Assembly (NCBI RefSeq): GCF_019880585.1
Contig: NZ_JAINVV010000008.1
Location: 186,001 to 250,000, forward strand
Direction: 5' to 3'
Origin: Sphingomonas colocasiae
GTDB taxonomy: Bacteria > Pseudomonadota > Alphaproteobacteria > Sphingomonadales > Sphingomonadaceae
DNA: 64,000 bases
Shown here piece after piece: positions 9,339 to 18,224 of this stretch (position 1 is the first letter of the stretch; each line of letters starts with the position of its first letter). The notes below the pieces were generated by a model, which was not told the DNA's origin, ran no database searches, and saw nothing but the letters and a program-made list of their open reading frames with translations. Both the position numbers and the translations under genes were made by a program.

Positions 9339-10765
9339 CACCCCTGCCCCTGAACCGACGATCCTGCGATGCGACGATGCAGCGCGAAGGCGATCACCGT
9401 CAGCACCAGCCAGGCGGCGCCGATCATCACCGAAAGCCGCCAGACTCCGCCCGCCAGCATCATCGTCACGGCGATCGCGAGCAGCCCGGCCAGGCCGGCC
9501 AATTGGGCGAAGGGGGACAAGGGCGCACGGAATGCCGATGAGGGCGCCTTGCGGCCACGGCGGAAACGGAGATGGGTGATCAGGATCAGCGCCCAGGTGA
9601 ACAGGCCGCCGAACAGAGCGATACCGAGCAGATATTCGAAGGCGCGCGGCGTGAGCAGCGCGGTCGCGGTGGCGACCACTATGCCCAGACCCGATGCCAA
9701 TGTCGCCGGTGCCGGCACCGCCGCCGCATTCAATGTGCCGAACCGCGCCGGAGCCTCGCCGGCGCGCGCCAGCGAGAACAGCATGCGGCTGGCCATGAAC
9801 AGGCTGGAATTCATCGCCGACAGCGCCGCGCACAGCACGACGAAGTTCATGACCGTCGCCGCGCCCGCGATGCCGAAACCCGCGAACAATTTCACGAACG
9901 GGCTTTGGTCGATCACGTTGGCGCCGCTGCTCGACCATGGAACGACGGCCAGGATGATCGCGATCGACAGGATGTAGAAGAGCGCAAGCCGCGCCAGCAG
10001 CGTGCGCATCGCCCGCGGCACCGACACGCCGGGATCGCGCGCTTCTCCGGCCGCGACGGCGACCATCTCGATCCCGAAGAACGAGAAGATCGCGATCATC
10101 GCGCCCATCCATACGCCGGCCATGCCGAAGGGCAGCGGACCGCCGTCGACCCAATAGTTGGACAGGCCGATGGCCGGGGCACCGACGCCCAGGATCATGC
10201 CCAGACCCAGCAGGATGAAGGCCAGGATGGCAACGACCTTGATCGAGGAAAGCCAATATTCGATGCTGCCGAAATTGCCGACCGCGCGCGTGTTCACGAA
10301 GAGAATCGCGAGGCCGGAGGCGAGCGTGGGCAGCCAGACCGGCAGATCGGGCGCCCAGAACCGCACATAATGGCCGACCGCGACGGCCTCGCTGCCGATC
10401 AGGATCACCATTTCCGCCCAATAGGTCCATCGCGCCATCCAACCTGCGAGCGGCGACAGATGGATTTCGGCATAGGTGCCGAACGAGCCAGCGGTGGGGT
10501 TGTCCACCGCCATTTCCGCGAGCGCATACATGACGACAAGCGCTATCGCCGCCGCCATCGCATAGCTCAGCAACACCCCCGGTCCGGCATAGCCGATCGC
10601 CAGACCGCTGCCCATGAACAGGCCGGTGCCGATCGCGCCGCCGATGCCGATCATGGTCAACTGGCGCTGGCTCAGGCCGCGTTTCAGCCCCTTCTCGCGC
10701 GCCTGCGCCACTTCTGACGAAATCCCCGTCACCCCTGCCATCCTTCCGGCGCCACCAGGGCGCAC
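9338..10765 (-). CDS. Amino acid permease (AAT/APC superfamily)
   Basis: A 475-residue inner-membrane amino acid:proton symporter with about twelve hydrophobic segments. The first helix carries the family consensus IGIGGAIGTGLFMGSG, and FFGIEMVAVAAGEARDP matches the conserved helix 6-7 region of GABA, proline and aromatic amino acid permeases. The start is uncertain: a GTG at 10765 has GGAG just upstream, while an ATG at 10741 lies in frame 8 codons later. The stop overlaps the ligase start by one base. Its place between an Lrp-type regulator, kynureninase and an aryl-CoA ligase suggests import of tryptophan, kynurenine or a related aromatic amino acid; that substrate is inferred. Confidence 0.9.
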   Translation of the reverse strand: MRPGGAGRMAGVTGISSEVAQAREKGLKRGLSQRQLTMIGIGGAIGTGLFMGSGLAIGYAGPGVLLSYAMAAAIALVVMYALAEMAVDNPTAGSFGTYAEIHLSPLAGWMARWTYWAEMVILIGSEAVAVGHYVRFWAPDLPVWLPTLASGLAILFVNTRAVGNFGSIEYWLSSIKVVAILAFILLGLGMILGVGAPAIGLSNYWVDGGPLPFGMAGVWMGAMIAIFSFFGIEMVAVAAGEARDPGVSVPRAMRTLLARLALFYILSIAIILAVVPWSSSGANVIDQSPFVKLFAGFGIAGAATVMNFVVLCAALSAMNSSLFMASRMLFSLARAGEAPARFGTLNAAAVPAPATLASGLGIVVATATALLTPRAFEYLLGIALFGGLFTWALILITHLRFRRGRKAPSSAFRAPLSPFAQLAGLAGLLAIAVTMMLAGGVWRLSVMIGAAWLVLTVIAFALHRRIAGSSVQGQG

Positions 10766-10854
10766 ATCTCCAATGCCGGAACCTGTTTGTTCCGGCCGAT
10801 TTTTCCGTTCGTCATCTGCTCCACGCCGGCGTCTCCGAACGGCGCTTCCCGGTG

Positions 10855-11322
10855 CTATCTCGCGGCGAGCGCCGCCGCGGCATCGGCCAATGAACCGTCG
10901 GTCTTCACCGCCTTCAGGCAGATCGTCGTCTTGGTGTGCTGCACCCCGGGCAGCACGGTCAGATCATGGCGCAATATGGTGTCGAGCTGCTCGGCGTCGC
11001 GGCAGTAAAGCTTGATCAGATAATCCGCAGCGCCCGCCATCGTGCGGCATTCGATGACCACCGGCGACTTGATCACCGCAGCTTCGAACTCGGCGCGACG
11101 CGCCGATTCGATCACCACCTCCACATAGGCGGTCATCAGCAGCCCCAGCGCCGCCGGCGCCAGGGCGGCATGATAGCCCGTGATCGCGCCGGTGCGCTCA
11201 AGCTCCTGAACGCGTGACCAGCACGGCGTTTTCGACAAGCCCACCGTTTCTCCAAGCGCGGCGAAGGGCTGCCTTGCATCGCGTTCGAGTTCGGCGAGCA
11301 ACTTGCGATCGATCTTGTCCAT
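10855..11322 (-). CDS. Lrp/AsnC-family transcriptional regulator
   Basis: A 155-residue regulator with an N-terminal winged HTH (KIDRKLLAELERDARQPFAALGETVGLSKTPCWSRVQELE) broken here as residues about 3-41, and a C-terminal RAM ligand-binding domain (TAYVEVVIES, KCR-type strand IECRTMAGAADYLIKL). The ATG at 11322 is chosen because MDKIDRKLL is the usual beginning; the open frame extends further upstream without homology. It lies between kynureninase and the permease on the same strand and is a plausible kynurenine-responsive regulator like KynR; that is inference from context. Confidence 0.9.
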   Translation of the reverse strand: MDKIDRKLLAELERDARQPFAALGETVGLSKTPCWSRVQELERTGAITGYHAALAPAALGLLMTAYVEVVIESARRAEFEAAVIKSPVVIECRTMAGAADYLIKLYCRDAEQLDTILRHDLTVLPGVQHTKTTICLKAVKTDGSLADAAAALAAR

Positions 11323-11447
11323 GCGACTCCCAGGGGCTGCCCCGGCGGTTACCGCTCCGCGCCGGCGGCGATGATCCTGCCGCCCGTCATCATGAAATAT
11401 TCCAGCTCCATTTGCCATCGCGGCTCATATCCCCAATTCATGTCCCG

Positions 11448-12689
11448 TCAGGTGACGGCCGCGCGAACCTTGTAATCCTGGCGATCCCAGGCCCGCTCCT
11501 CCAGAACGGTCGCCAGCGTATCGACAGCACGCCAGATATCCTCGAATCCCAGATAAAGCGGCGTGAATCCGAATCGGATCGCATCGGGTGCGCGGAAATC
11601 GCCGACCACGCCACGCGCGATCAGCGCCTGGCACAGCGCATAGGCATCCGCATGGGCGAACGAGACATGGCTGCCGCGCCGTGATGCATCGCGCGGCGAG
11701 ATCAGCGTCAGGCCCTGCCCGGCACAGCGGGCCTCGACCATCTCGATGAAATGATCGCTCAGCGCCCGCGATTTGGCCAGCAGATCGGCCGGCGAGACAT
11801 CGTCGAACACCGCCACGCCCGCTTCCAGCGCGGCGAGTCCGAGGACCGGCGGGGTGCCGCACAGAAAGCGGGATATACCCTGGGCAGGCACATAGTCATC
11901 GTCGAACGCGAAAGGCGTGCCATGCCCCATCCAGCCACTGAGCGGCGAAGCCAGCTGATCCTGCAGCCGCTTCGCGACGTACAGGAAGGCGGGCGCGCCG
12001 GGGCCGCCATTCAGATATTTATAGCCGCAGCCAACCGCCAGATCGACATCGCAGCCATTCATGTCGACCGGCAAGGCACCAACGCTGTGGCTGAGGTCCC
12101 AGAGCACCAGAGCGCCCCGCGCGTGCGCGGCCGCGGTGATCGCCGCCATGTCGTGCATGGCCCCGGTGCGGTAATGGACATGAGTCAGCAACACGACGGC
12201 GGTGTCGTCGTCGATCGCTTCACTCAGCCGATCCGCGGTGACTGTCCTGACGGTGCGGCCGGGCAAGGTGGCGGCGACGCCCTGGGCGATGTAAAGATCC
12301 GTCGGGAAATTGCCGGGCTCGGTCAGGATGGTCGAACGGCCTGAACGATGCGTGCAAGCGGCGACCAGCAATTTGAACAGATTGACCGATGTGGTGTCCG
12401 CGACCACGACCTCGTCGGGCGCGGCGCCGATCAACCGCGCGATGCTGGCGCCGACACGCTGCGGCGCGCGGATCCAGCCATGCAGGTTCCAGCTGCCGAT
12501 CAGGTCGCGCGCCCATTCGACGCAGACGGCCCGGTCCATGCCGGAGGCCGCGGCCACCGGGGCGGCGCCGAGCGAGTTGCCGTTCATGTAAACGACCCCC
12601 TCCGGCAGCGCGAATTGCGCGCGCTTGGCGCGCAAGGGATCCGCCATATCCAGCGCCAGGGCGGCATCGCGGTCGAGCGGATCGCCCAT
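11448..12689 (-). CDS. kynU: Kynureninase
   Basis: A 413-residue PLP enzyme that cleaves L-kynurenine to anthranilate and alanine. Family features are YMNGNSLGAAP near the N-terminus, SVNLFKLL, LLTHVHYRTG, VLWDLSHSVG and the Schiff-base Lys224 in GCGYKYLNGGPG, followed by GWMGH. The ATG at 12689 is chosen because GGAGGGGAGG lies 5 bases upstream; a TTG 51 bases further upstream has no such site. It heads the kynurenine module on the minus strand. Neither kynA (tryptophan dioxygenase) nor kynB is visible in the window, so the substrate must come from elsewhere or be imported. Confidence 0.93.
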   Translation of the reverse strand: MGDPLDRDAALALDMADPLRAKRAQFALPEGVVYMNGNSLGAAPVAAASGMDRAVCVEWARDLIGSWNLHGWIRAPQRVGASIARLIGAAPDEVVVADTTSVNLFKLLVAACTHRSGRSTILTEPGNFPTDLYIAQGVAATLPGRTVRTVTADRLSEAIDDDTAVVLLTHVHYRTGAMHDMAAITAAAHARGALVLWDLSHSVGALPVDMNGCDVDLAVGCGYKYLNGGPGAPAFLYVAKRLQDQLASPLSGWMGHGTPFAFDDDYVPAQGISRFLCGTPPVLGLAALEAGVAVFDDVSPADLLAKSRALSDHFIEMVEARCAGQGLTLISPRDASRRGSHVSFAHADAYALCQALIARGVVGDFRAPDAIRFGFTPLYLGFEDIWRAVDTLATVLEERAWDRQDYKVRAAVT

Positions 12690-12895
12690 CAACGCCTCCC
12701 CTCCGCTCGCTCGCCCGAGGCGCTCCGGAAGATTGGGCAATGGCCGTCACGATACTGCGCTGCGCGCGCCGGCCGGGCGGATTTGATGCGGGCTGGATTC
12801 ATGGACAAACCATATCCCAGCATCAAAAGGTTATCGTTCTTATTATCCCACGAATTGACAAAACATCATAACGTCTGGCCTGTATATCGTTCAAT

Positions 12896-12916
12896 ATGAA
12901 GAACGATGTTCTTCAT
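12896..12916. promoter_or_regulatory. Perfect palindrome upstream of kynU, candidate operator
   Basis: The arms ATGAAGAAC and GTTCTTCAT are perfect inverted repeats separated by GAT. The site lies about 206 bases upstream of the kynU start in an AT-rich stretch. Lrp-type proteins bind similar interrupted palindromes, so the adjacent Lrp-type regulator is the natural candidate; binding is inferred only. Confidence 0.5.
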
Positions 12917-12984
12917 TTCGAATCGACCGCGGCCGGCGCACCTGAACGCACGGTCCCGAATCGGAAGGGCCTCGGGGACCGTCC

Positions 12985-13010
12985 GGAAATGTGCGGAAGA
13001 GCGCATTTCC
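12985..13010 (-). terminator. Hairpin downstream of TonB receptor gene
   Basis: GGAAATGTGC pairs with GCGCATTTCC with one G-T mismatch around a 6-base loop, 15 bases after the receptor stop. There is no T-run, so a Rho-independent role is only tentative. Confidence 0.4.
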
Positions 13011-13024
13011 AGAGCCGCAGACAC

Positions 13025-15181
13025 TCAGAAGCCGATTCGTCCGCTGATCCCATAGGTGCGCGGTTCGCCATATTCGACAAGCTGGGTCTGGAAGAAATCG
13101 AAGACGCGATTGTCGATCCAGCGTTCGTCGAACAGGTTGCGGCCCCAAAGGGCGAGCGACCAGTGCTTGCCGTCGCCCACGAGTTCCACGCGCGCATCGA
13201 CGGTGGTGCGGGCATCCAGCTTCTGCGCGGCGATATTCTCCGGCCCCGAAAACGCACCGGACTTGTGGCTGAGCTGCGCCGACAGGTCGAGGCTGCCGAA
13301 ACCGACCGGCACCGAATAGGACGCCCCCGCCGACGCGGTCAGGCGCGGCGCGTAGGGCAGCCGCTTGCCGTCCAGATCCACGCCCGGTCCGCCGCCATCG
13401 GGAAAGCGATCGAACTCGGCATGGGTATAGCCGAGATCGGCGGTCAGCAGCAGGTTCCTGACGGGCGCCGCCTGCACGCTCGCCTCCGCGCCCCAGCTCG
13501 TCACCTTGGCGGCGTTGCGGAGCTGGAGCGAGGTCTGGCCGAAGCCGATATCGACGAACTGGTTGATCTGGTAATCATCATAGACCGCGTAGAAGGCGGC
13601 GGCGTTGAAGCGCAGCGTGCGATCGGCATTCTCGGTCTTGAAGCCGACCTCGCCCGAATCGACCCGCTCGGTCTTGAACGGCACGCCATCCAGGGTCAGC
13701 GGCAGGCTGATGAAGTCGACGTTCCAGCCGCCGCTCTTGAAGCCGCGCGCATATTTCACATAGGCGTTGGAGCGTTCGGACAGCTTGAACGACAGGCCGA
13801 TCGTCGGATCGAAACTGTCGACCGAACGGGCATCGTCATAGTCGGGCAGCGATGCCAGGCCGAGCACCGCCGGGGCCGAGATCGCATAATCGGTGATCTT
13901 CAGCTTTTCATGGCTGAAGCGCGCGCCGAGATTGAGCGTGAGCCGATCGCTCAATTCCCAATCGGCCGAACCGAACGCCGCATAGGATTTGGTCTTCACC
14001 CGCGCGCTGACGATACCGCCGGGGCCAGGCTGCAGTCCGAGGCCCAGGAAGCCGATCATCGACCCGCCCGAAACCACGCTCAGCGACTTGGCCGATTCGT
14101 CGAAATAATAGAGGCCGGCGACGCCGCTCAGCGGCCCGCCCTTGCCGAAGGCGACACGCACTTCCTGGCTGAACTGGCGGAAGCTCTGGTCGAAATCGAT
14201 GAAGAAGAAATCGAACGACGCATAATCGAGATCGTTGGTGCGATCGTAGCGCGTCCAGCGATAGCCGCTGATCGCGGTCAAGGTCGCGCTATCCGAAAGA
14301 TCCCAGTTGAGCGTCGCCGAACCGCCCGCCAGCTCGATCCGCTGGCGCGGATCGCGATTATAGGGCGTCCGGAACGCGCCCGGCTCCTCCGACGGACCGG
14401 TGCCGAATGTATCGGTGATCGCCTCGCCCGCCTGCTTGTTGCTGCGATCGCGGCTGTAATCCGCCGCCAGATCGAGACGGACACCGTCGCTGAGATCGGC
14501 GCTCAACTGCGCGCGCGCGCTGGTGCGATCGATATTGTCGAGATCGGTGCCCGTGGGCACGTTGAGCGTGAAGCCGTCGCGTTCGCGGTGCGAGGCCGAG
14601 ACGCGCAGCGCCACGCCCTCACCCAGCGGCGCATTCATCATGCCCCGGATCTCGAACAGATCCTTGTTGCCGATGCCGCCATCGACCCGCCCCTCGAACA
14701 CCGATCCCGGACGTTCGGTGACGATGCTGACCGCGCCCGACACGGTGTTGCGGCCGAACAACTGGCCCTGCGGACCGCGCAGCACCTCGATCCGGGAAAT
14801 ATCGAGCGTATCCTGATTGATCGAGGCGAACTGCCCGGCATAGACGCCGTCGACATAGACGCCCGCGCGCGTCGAGAAACCGATATTGCGGCCGCCACCG
14901 CCGACGCCGCGAATGAAGATGGTATCGATCGCGCCCTGGCGTTCGACAGAGAAATTGGGAACATAGCGCGACAGATCGCGCAATTCGTACGATCGCGTCG
15001 CCGCCAGCGTCGCCGCGTCGACCACGCTGATCGAGATCGGCACATCGACCAGCGCCTGTTCGCGCTTCTGCGCGGTGACCACGATATCATCGAGCGCACC
15101 GGTATCGCCGGCCGCATCCTGTGCGTGCGCCGCGACCGGCGCGCAGATCATGGCGATCGCAATCGCCCGTATCGAAACCAT
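13025..15181 (-). CDS. TonB-dependent outer-membrane receptor
   Basis: A 718-residue outer-membrane transporter. A signal peptide ends near AAHAQ (residue 21), followed by a TonB-box-like DDIVVTAQKRE and the plug domain with IFIRGVGGGGRN, RIEVLRGPQGQLFGRNTVSGAV and a 22-strand barrel ending in GISGRIGF with a terminal Phe. It lacks an N-terminal STN signalling domain, so it is not of the transducer type, unlike the other three receptors in the window. The QKREQALVDVPISISVV pattern is typical of the large sphingomonad receptor family with unknown substrates. It stands alone upstream of kynU; a role in aromatic compound uptake is possible but not shown. Confidence 0.92.
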   Translation of the reverse strand: MVSIRAIAIAMICAPVAAHAQDAAGDTGALDDIVVTAQKREQALVDVPISISVVDAATLAATRSYELRDLSRYVPNFSVERQGAIDTIFIRGVGGGGRNIGFSTRAGVYVDGVYAGQFASINQDTLDISRIEVLRGPQGQLFGRNTVSGAVSIVTERPGSVFEGRVDGGIGNKDLFEIRGMMNAPLGEGVALRVSASHRERDGFTLNVPTGTDLDNIDRTSARAQLSADLSDGVRLDLAADYSRDRSNKQAGEAITDTFGTGPSEEPGAFRTPYNRDPRQRIELAGGSATLNWDLSDSATLTAISGYRWTRYDRTNDLDYASFDFFFIDFDQSFRQFSQEVRVAFGKGGPLSGVAGLYYFDESAKSLSVVSGGSMIGFLGLGLQPGPGGIVSARVKTKSYAAFGSADWELSDRLTLNLGARFSHEKLKITDYAISAPAVLGLASLPDYDDARSVDSFDPTIGLSFKLSERSNAYVKYARGFKSGGWNVDFISLPLTLDGVPFKTERVDSGEVGFKTENADRTLRFNAAAFYAVYDDYQINQFVDIGFGQTSLQLRNAAKVTSWGAEASVQAAPVRNLLLTADLGYTHAEFDRFPDGGGPGVDLDGKRLPYAPRLTASAGASYSVPVGFGSLDLSAQLSHKSGAFSGPENIAAQKLDARTTVDARVELVGDGKHWSLALWGRNLFDERWIDNRVFDFFQTQLVEYGEPRTYGISGRIGF

Positions 15182-15267
15182 CTGTCCCTAATCCCATTGG
15201 CACGCGCCAGAACGGCGCGCGACGACCTTCTCCGACAATGGTTAACGGATAAGGAATTAGGATTTGG

Positions 15268-16650
15268 TTACCCGGTGGCAATCAGGCCAAGCCGGTCGCG
15301 CCGCACCCAGCGCAGCACCATCAGAACCGCAACCGCCGCAAGCCCGCTCGCCAGCCCCAGCCAGATGCCGATGCCGCGCAACCCCAGCGGAAAGGCCAGT
15401 ACGGTGCCGACGCCGATTCCGACCACCCAATAGCCGAAACCGGCATAAAGCATCGGCACCCGCGTATCGTGAAGCCCACGCAAGACGCCCGCCCCCACGG
15501 CCTGCGCGCCGTCGACGATCTGGAACAGGGCCGCGATCGCGAGGAATGACACCGCTAGCCGAACGACCAGCGCATTGGCCGGATCGCGAAGATCGAGGAA
15601 AACGCCGATCAGCAGGCGCGGCGCGCCGATCAGCACCGCCGCCGCCAGCACCGAAAAACCGAAGGCGATGGCGAGCGACAGCCAGCCGGCACGCGCCACC
15701 GCGCGCGCATCGCCGCGCCCCTGCCAGAAGCCGACACGGACCGTCGCCGCCTGGGCAAGCCCCATCGGCACCATGAAGGCCATGGCGGAGATCTGGATGG
15801 CGATCGCGTGCGCGGCGAGTGACGGCTTGTCGATCAGCCCCATCAGGAACACTGCCGCGTTGAACACCGTCACTTCGAAGGCGAGCGTCACCGCGATCGG
15901 CAGGCCGAGCGCCCACACCGCCCGATAGCGCGGCCAGTCCGCCACCCAGAAACGGCCGAACAGCCGGTAACGGCGGAACTGGCGATCGGTGACGACCACC
16001 GCCGACAAGCCCAGGAACAGCAGCATATTGGTGAGCGCGCTCGCCAGGCCGGCGCCCGCCAGCCCCATTCTCGGCATGCCAAGATGGCCGAAGATCAGGA
16101 TCCAGGCGAGCAGCGCGTTGGTCGGCAGTCCCGCCACCAGCACGCCGACGGCCCAGCGCGGCCGTTCGAGCGCGGAGACGTAATTGCGCAGCGCGAGGAA
16201 GAAGAGATAGGGCAGCAGCCCCCATTGCAGCCAGCGCAGCATCGTGCCCGCCATCGCGGCAAGCGCCGGATCCTGATCCATCAGCAGCAGGATCGCCTCG
16301 CCGTTCCACATCACCGCCCACAGCGGAAGCGCGATGGTGACGGCCGCCCAGCACGACTGGCGGACGGTGCGCCGAACGTCGCGAATCGAGTTGAAGCGGC
16401 GGCCGCGCTCGCGCGCGATCATCGGCGACGCGGCGGTCATCAGCCCCATGCCGAAGATCATGCAGGCGGTGTAGAGATTGACGCCGAGCGCGGCGGCGGC
16501 GAGCGAATCGGCGCCGAGCCGGCCGATCCAGATCAGGTCGGTCGCATAGATGGCGGACTGGGCGAGATTGCCGAAGATAAGCGGCAGGGCGAGCAATATC
16601 GTCGCCCGCATCTCCGTCCGCCATTCATGCTGCGCCGTCACGGCCGTCAT
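15268..16650 (-). CDS. MATE-family multidrug/toxin efflux transporter
   Basis: A 460-residue inner-membrane protein with twelve predicted hydrophobic segments in two repeated halves, the MATE (NorM/DinF-like) layout. The first helix contains LALPLIFGNLAQSAIYATDLIWIGRLG, seen here from about residue 21, and the pseudo-symmetric second half begins near RAVWALGLPIAVTLAFEV. It would expel cationic compounds in exchange for Na+ or H+. The ATG at 16650 is preferred over an in-frame TTG 12 bases upstream. No regulator is adjacent. Confidence 0.9.
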   Translation of the reverse strand: MTAVTAQHEWRTEMRATILLALPLIFGNLAQSAIYATDLIWIGRLGADSLAAAALGVNLYTACMIFGMGLMTAASPMIARERGRRFNSIRDVRRTVRQSCWAAVTIALPLWAVMWNGEAILLLMDQDPALAAMAGTMLRWLQWGLLPYLFFLALRNYVSALERPRWAVGVLVAGLPTNALLAWILIFGHLGMPRMGLAGAGLASALTNMLLFLGLSAVVVTDRQFRRYRLFGRFWVADWPRYRAVWALGLPIAVTLAFEVTVFNAAVFLMGLIDKPSLAAHAIAIQISAMAFMVPMGLAQAATVRVGFWQGRGDARAVARAGWLSLAIAFGFSVLAAAVLIGAPRLLIGVFLDLRDPANALVVRLAVSFLAIAALFQIVDGAQAVGAGVLRGLHDTRVPMLYAGFGYWVVGIGVGTVLAFPLGLRGIGIWLGLASGLAAVAVLMVLRWVRRDRLGLIATG

Positions 16651-16708
16651 CGTCCCGCCCAAATCCGTGGCCGCGCTCTATGCACGCAAGCGGCGCCAAG
16701 GTGAAGGT

Positions 16709-17257
16709 TCAGCGGCGCAGGTCGGACGGCCGATCGATATCCGCGAGCATCGCCGCATCACCGGGCACCAGCACCGCACCCCGCAACAGGCCCCGCGCCC
16801 CGCGATCACCCTCCAGCGCAAGCAGTGCGCGCGCCGCATCGCGTGAGAACAAGGCGGGCGGCATCGCCTGCCCGTCGAGCGACGAGGCAATGATCGCTCC
16901 ATCCGACGCCAGCAGCGCACGCAGATGCGAAGCGGGGACGAACGGCATGTCGCCGAGCATGACCAGCACCGCATCGACATCCTGTTCCAATGCATGCGCC
17001 ACGCCGAGCCGGATCGAATGCGATTGGCCCCGTTCGGACGCATCGTTGATCACGATATCGAAGCCGGGAAGCAGCGTCACGGTCGTCCGAGCGCAGACTG
17101 CGACAAGCCCGCCGAAACCGAAGCCGGCGATCAGCGCGGCGGCATGTGTCACCAGCGGCCTGCCATCCAGTTCGGCGTGCAGCTTGTCCGCCGGCCCGAA
17201 ACGTGCCGAGCCGCCCGCCGCGAGCAGGATGGCGGCGACGCGGTCAGCCGCGATCAT
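16709..17257 (-). CDS. MocA/MobA-like nucleotidyltransferase for molybdenum cofactor
   Basis: A 182-residue NTP-transferase-fold protein. The N-terminal AAILLAAGGSARFGPADKL is the nucleotide-binding loop, and VLVMLGDMPFV carries the metal-binding Asp. MocA-type enzymes add CMP or GMP to molybdopterin for xanthine-oxidase-family enzymes. It lies 6 bases downstream of the XdhC-like gene on the same strand, so the two are probably co-transcribed. No molybdenum hydroxylase subunits are in the window. The typical residue pattern supports MocA over MobA, though the exact nucleotide is not readable. Confidence 0.85.
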   Translation of the reverse strand: MIAADRVAAILLAAGGSARFGPADKLHAELDGRPLVTHAAALIAGFGFGGLVAVCARTTVTLLPGFDIVINDASERGQSHSIRLGVAHALEQDVDAVLVMLGDMPFVPASHLRALLASDGAIIASSLDGQAMPPALFSRDAARALLALEGDRGARGLLRGAVLVPGDAAMLADIDRPSDLRR

Positions 17258-17263
17258 TAGGGT

Positions 17264-18172
17264 CTAGCCCCTAAATGCCGCGACCATGCCGGCGGCGATC
17301 GATAGCGCGATTTCCGTCGGACCGATCGCGCCGATATCGAGGCCCGCCGGCCCATCGATCCGCGCCAGCGCTTCCGCCGGCACCCCGGCGGCAGCCAGTC
17401 GTTCGAGCCGCGCCGCATGGCTGCGCCGCGATCCCAGCGCGGCGACATAGCCGGTCGGCGCAGCGAGCGCGGCGATCAGCGCGGGATCGTCGATCTTGGG
17501 ATCGTGGCTGAGCGTCACCACGGCGGTCGCCGCATTGGGGCGGCGCACGGCGACAGCATCGTCGGGCCAGGCATCGTCGAGCTCAGCCCCCGGAAAGCGC
17601 TCCGCCGTCAGGAACCGGCCACGCGGATCGATGATCACCGGCGTCACGCCGATCTCGCGCGCCAGCCCGGCCAGCGCCTGCGCAATCTGCACCGCGCCGA
17701 CGATGAACAGACGGCGTGGCGGCAGGTAACGATTCTGGAAGCCCTGCCCGGCACCTTCCAGGCTGTGGCCGCTTTCGAGATCGGTCGAGACGATGAGCGT
17801 ATCGCCCTGTGTCCTTGCGGCCGCGATCCGATCGAACAGGTCGGGCGCAAAGCCGATCTCGGAAACCGGCTGGACGAACACGGCGATTTCGCCGCCACAG
17901 GGCAGCCCGACTTCCCAGGCCGAGGCATCGGCGACACCGAACCGCATCAGCCGCGCCGGCGCGCCCGCGATCACCTCCGCCGCCGCGTGCAGGATCTCCG
18001 CCTCTACGCAGCCGCCCGATACCGATCCCTCGAACCGCCCATCTGCATGGACGATCAGATGGCTGCCGACCGGCCGCGGCGCCGATCCCCAGGTCAAGAC
18101 GACGGTCGCAAGCGCAAGCGATGCGCCGCGCCAACGGCGCGCGGCGTCCAGGATGATGTCTATATCGGCCAT
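17264..18172 (-). CDS. XdhC/CoxI-family molybdenum hydroxylase maturation factor
   Basis: A 302-residue accessory protein of the type that binds and sulfurates molybdenum cofactor before insertion. The N-terminal XdhC/CoxI domain shows GSAPRPVGSHLIVHADG and SVSGGCVEAEI; the C-terminal Rossmann-like domain begins with RRLFIVGAVQIAQALAGLA and ends with GLDIGAIGPTEIALSIAA. It is paired with the MocA-like gene. The absence of XdhAB or CoxLMS genes nearby means the client enzyme is unknown. Confidence 0.88.
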   Translation of the reverse strand: MADIDIILDAARRWRGASLALATVVLTWGSAPRPVGSHLIVHADGRFEGSVSGGCVEAEILHAAAEVIAGAPARLMRFGVADASAWEVGLPCGGEIAVFVQPVSEIGFAPDLFDRIAAARTQGDTLIVSTDLESGHSLEGAGQGFQNRYLPPRRLFIVGAVQIAQALAGLAREIGVTPVIIDPRGRFLTAERFPGAELDDAWPDDAVAVRRPNAATAVVTLSHDPKIDDPALIAALAAPTGYVAALGSRRSHAARLERLAAAGVPAEALARIDGPAGLDIGAIGPTEIALSIAAGMVAAFRG

Positions 18173-18224
18173 TCCCCCTCCTTAACGCCGAGTGGCGGGG
18201 AGAGGGAAGCCATGCTTTACGAGG

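Larger units (their letters stand above)
12690..13024. other. 335-base intergenic region with kynU upstream signals
   Basis: No gene is supported here. The region upstream of kynU is noticeably AT-richer at 12830-12920 than the surrounding genes. It holds a perfect 9-bp inverted repeat at 12896-12916. Nearer the TonB receptor stop are a hairpin at 12985-13010 and an 8-bp pair ACGGTCCC (12951-12958) / GGGACCGT (12975-12982). These fit an operator/promoter for kynU and a transcript end for the receptor gene. Confidence 0.6.

Noticed and set aside
8346-10442. A single 698-codon minus-strand frame joining permease-region and ligase sequence
   Set aside because: Its first third is the permease gene read in a wrong frame; the ligase begins at the ATG at 9338.
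12896-15433. A plus-strand open frame of 845 codons opposite the TonB receptor
   Set aside because: It is the antisense shadow of a receptor with clear signal peptide, plug and barrel motifs.
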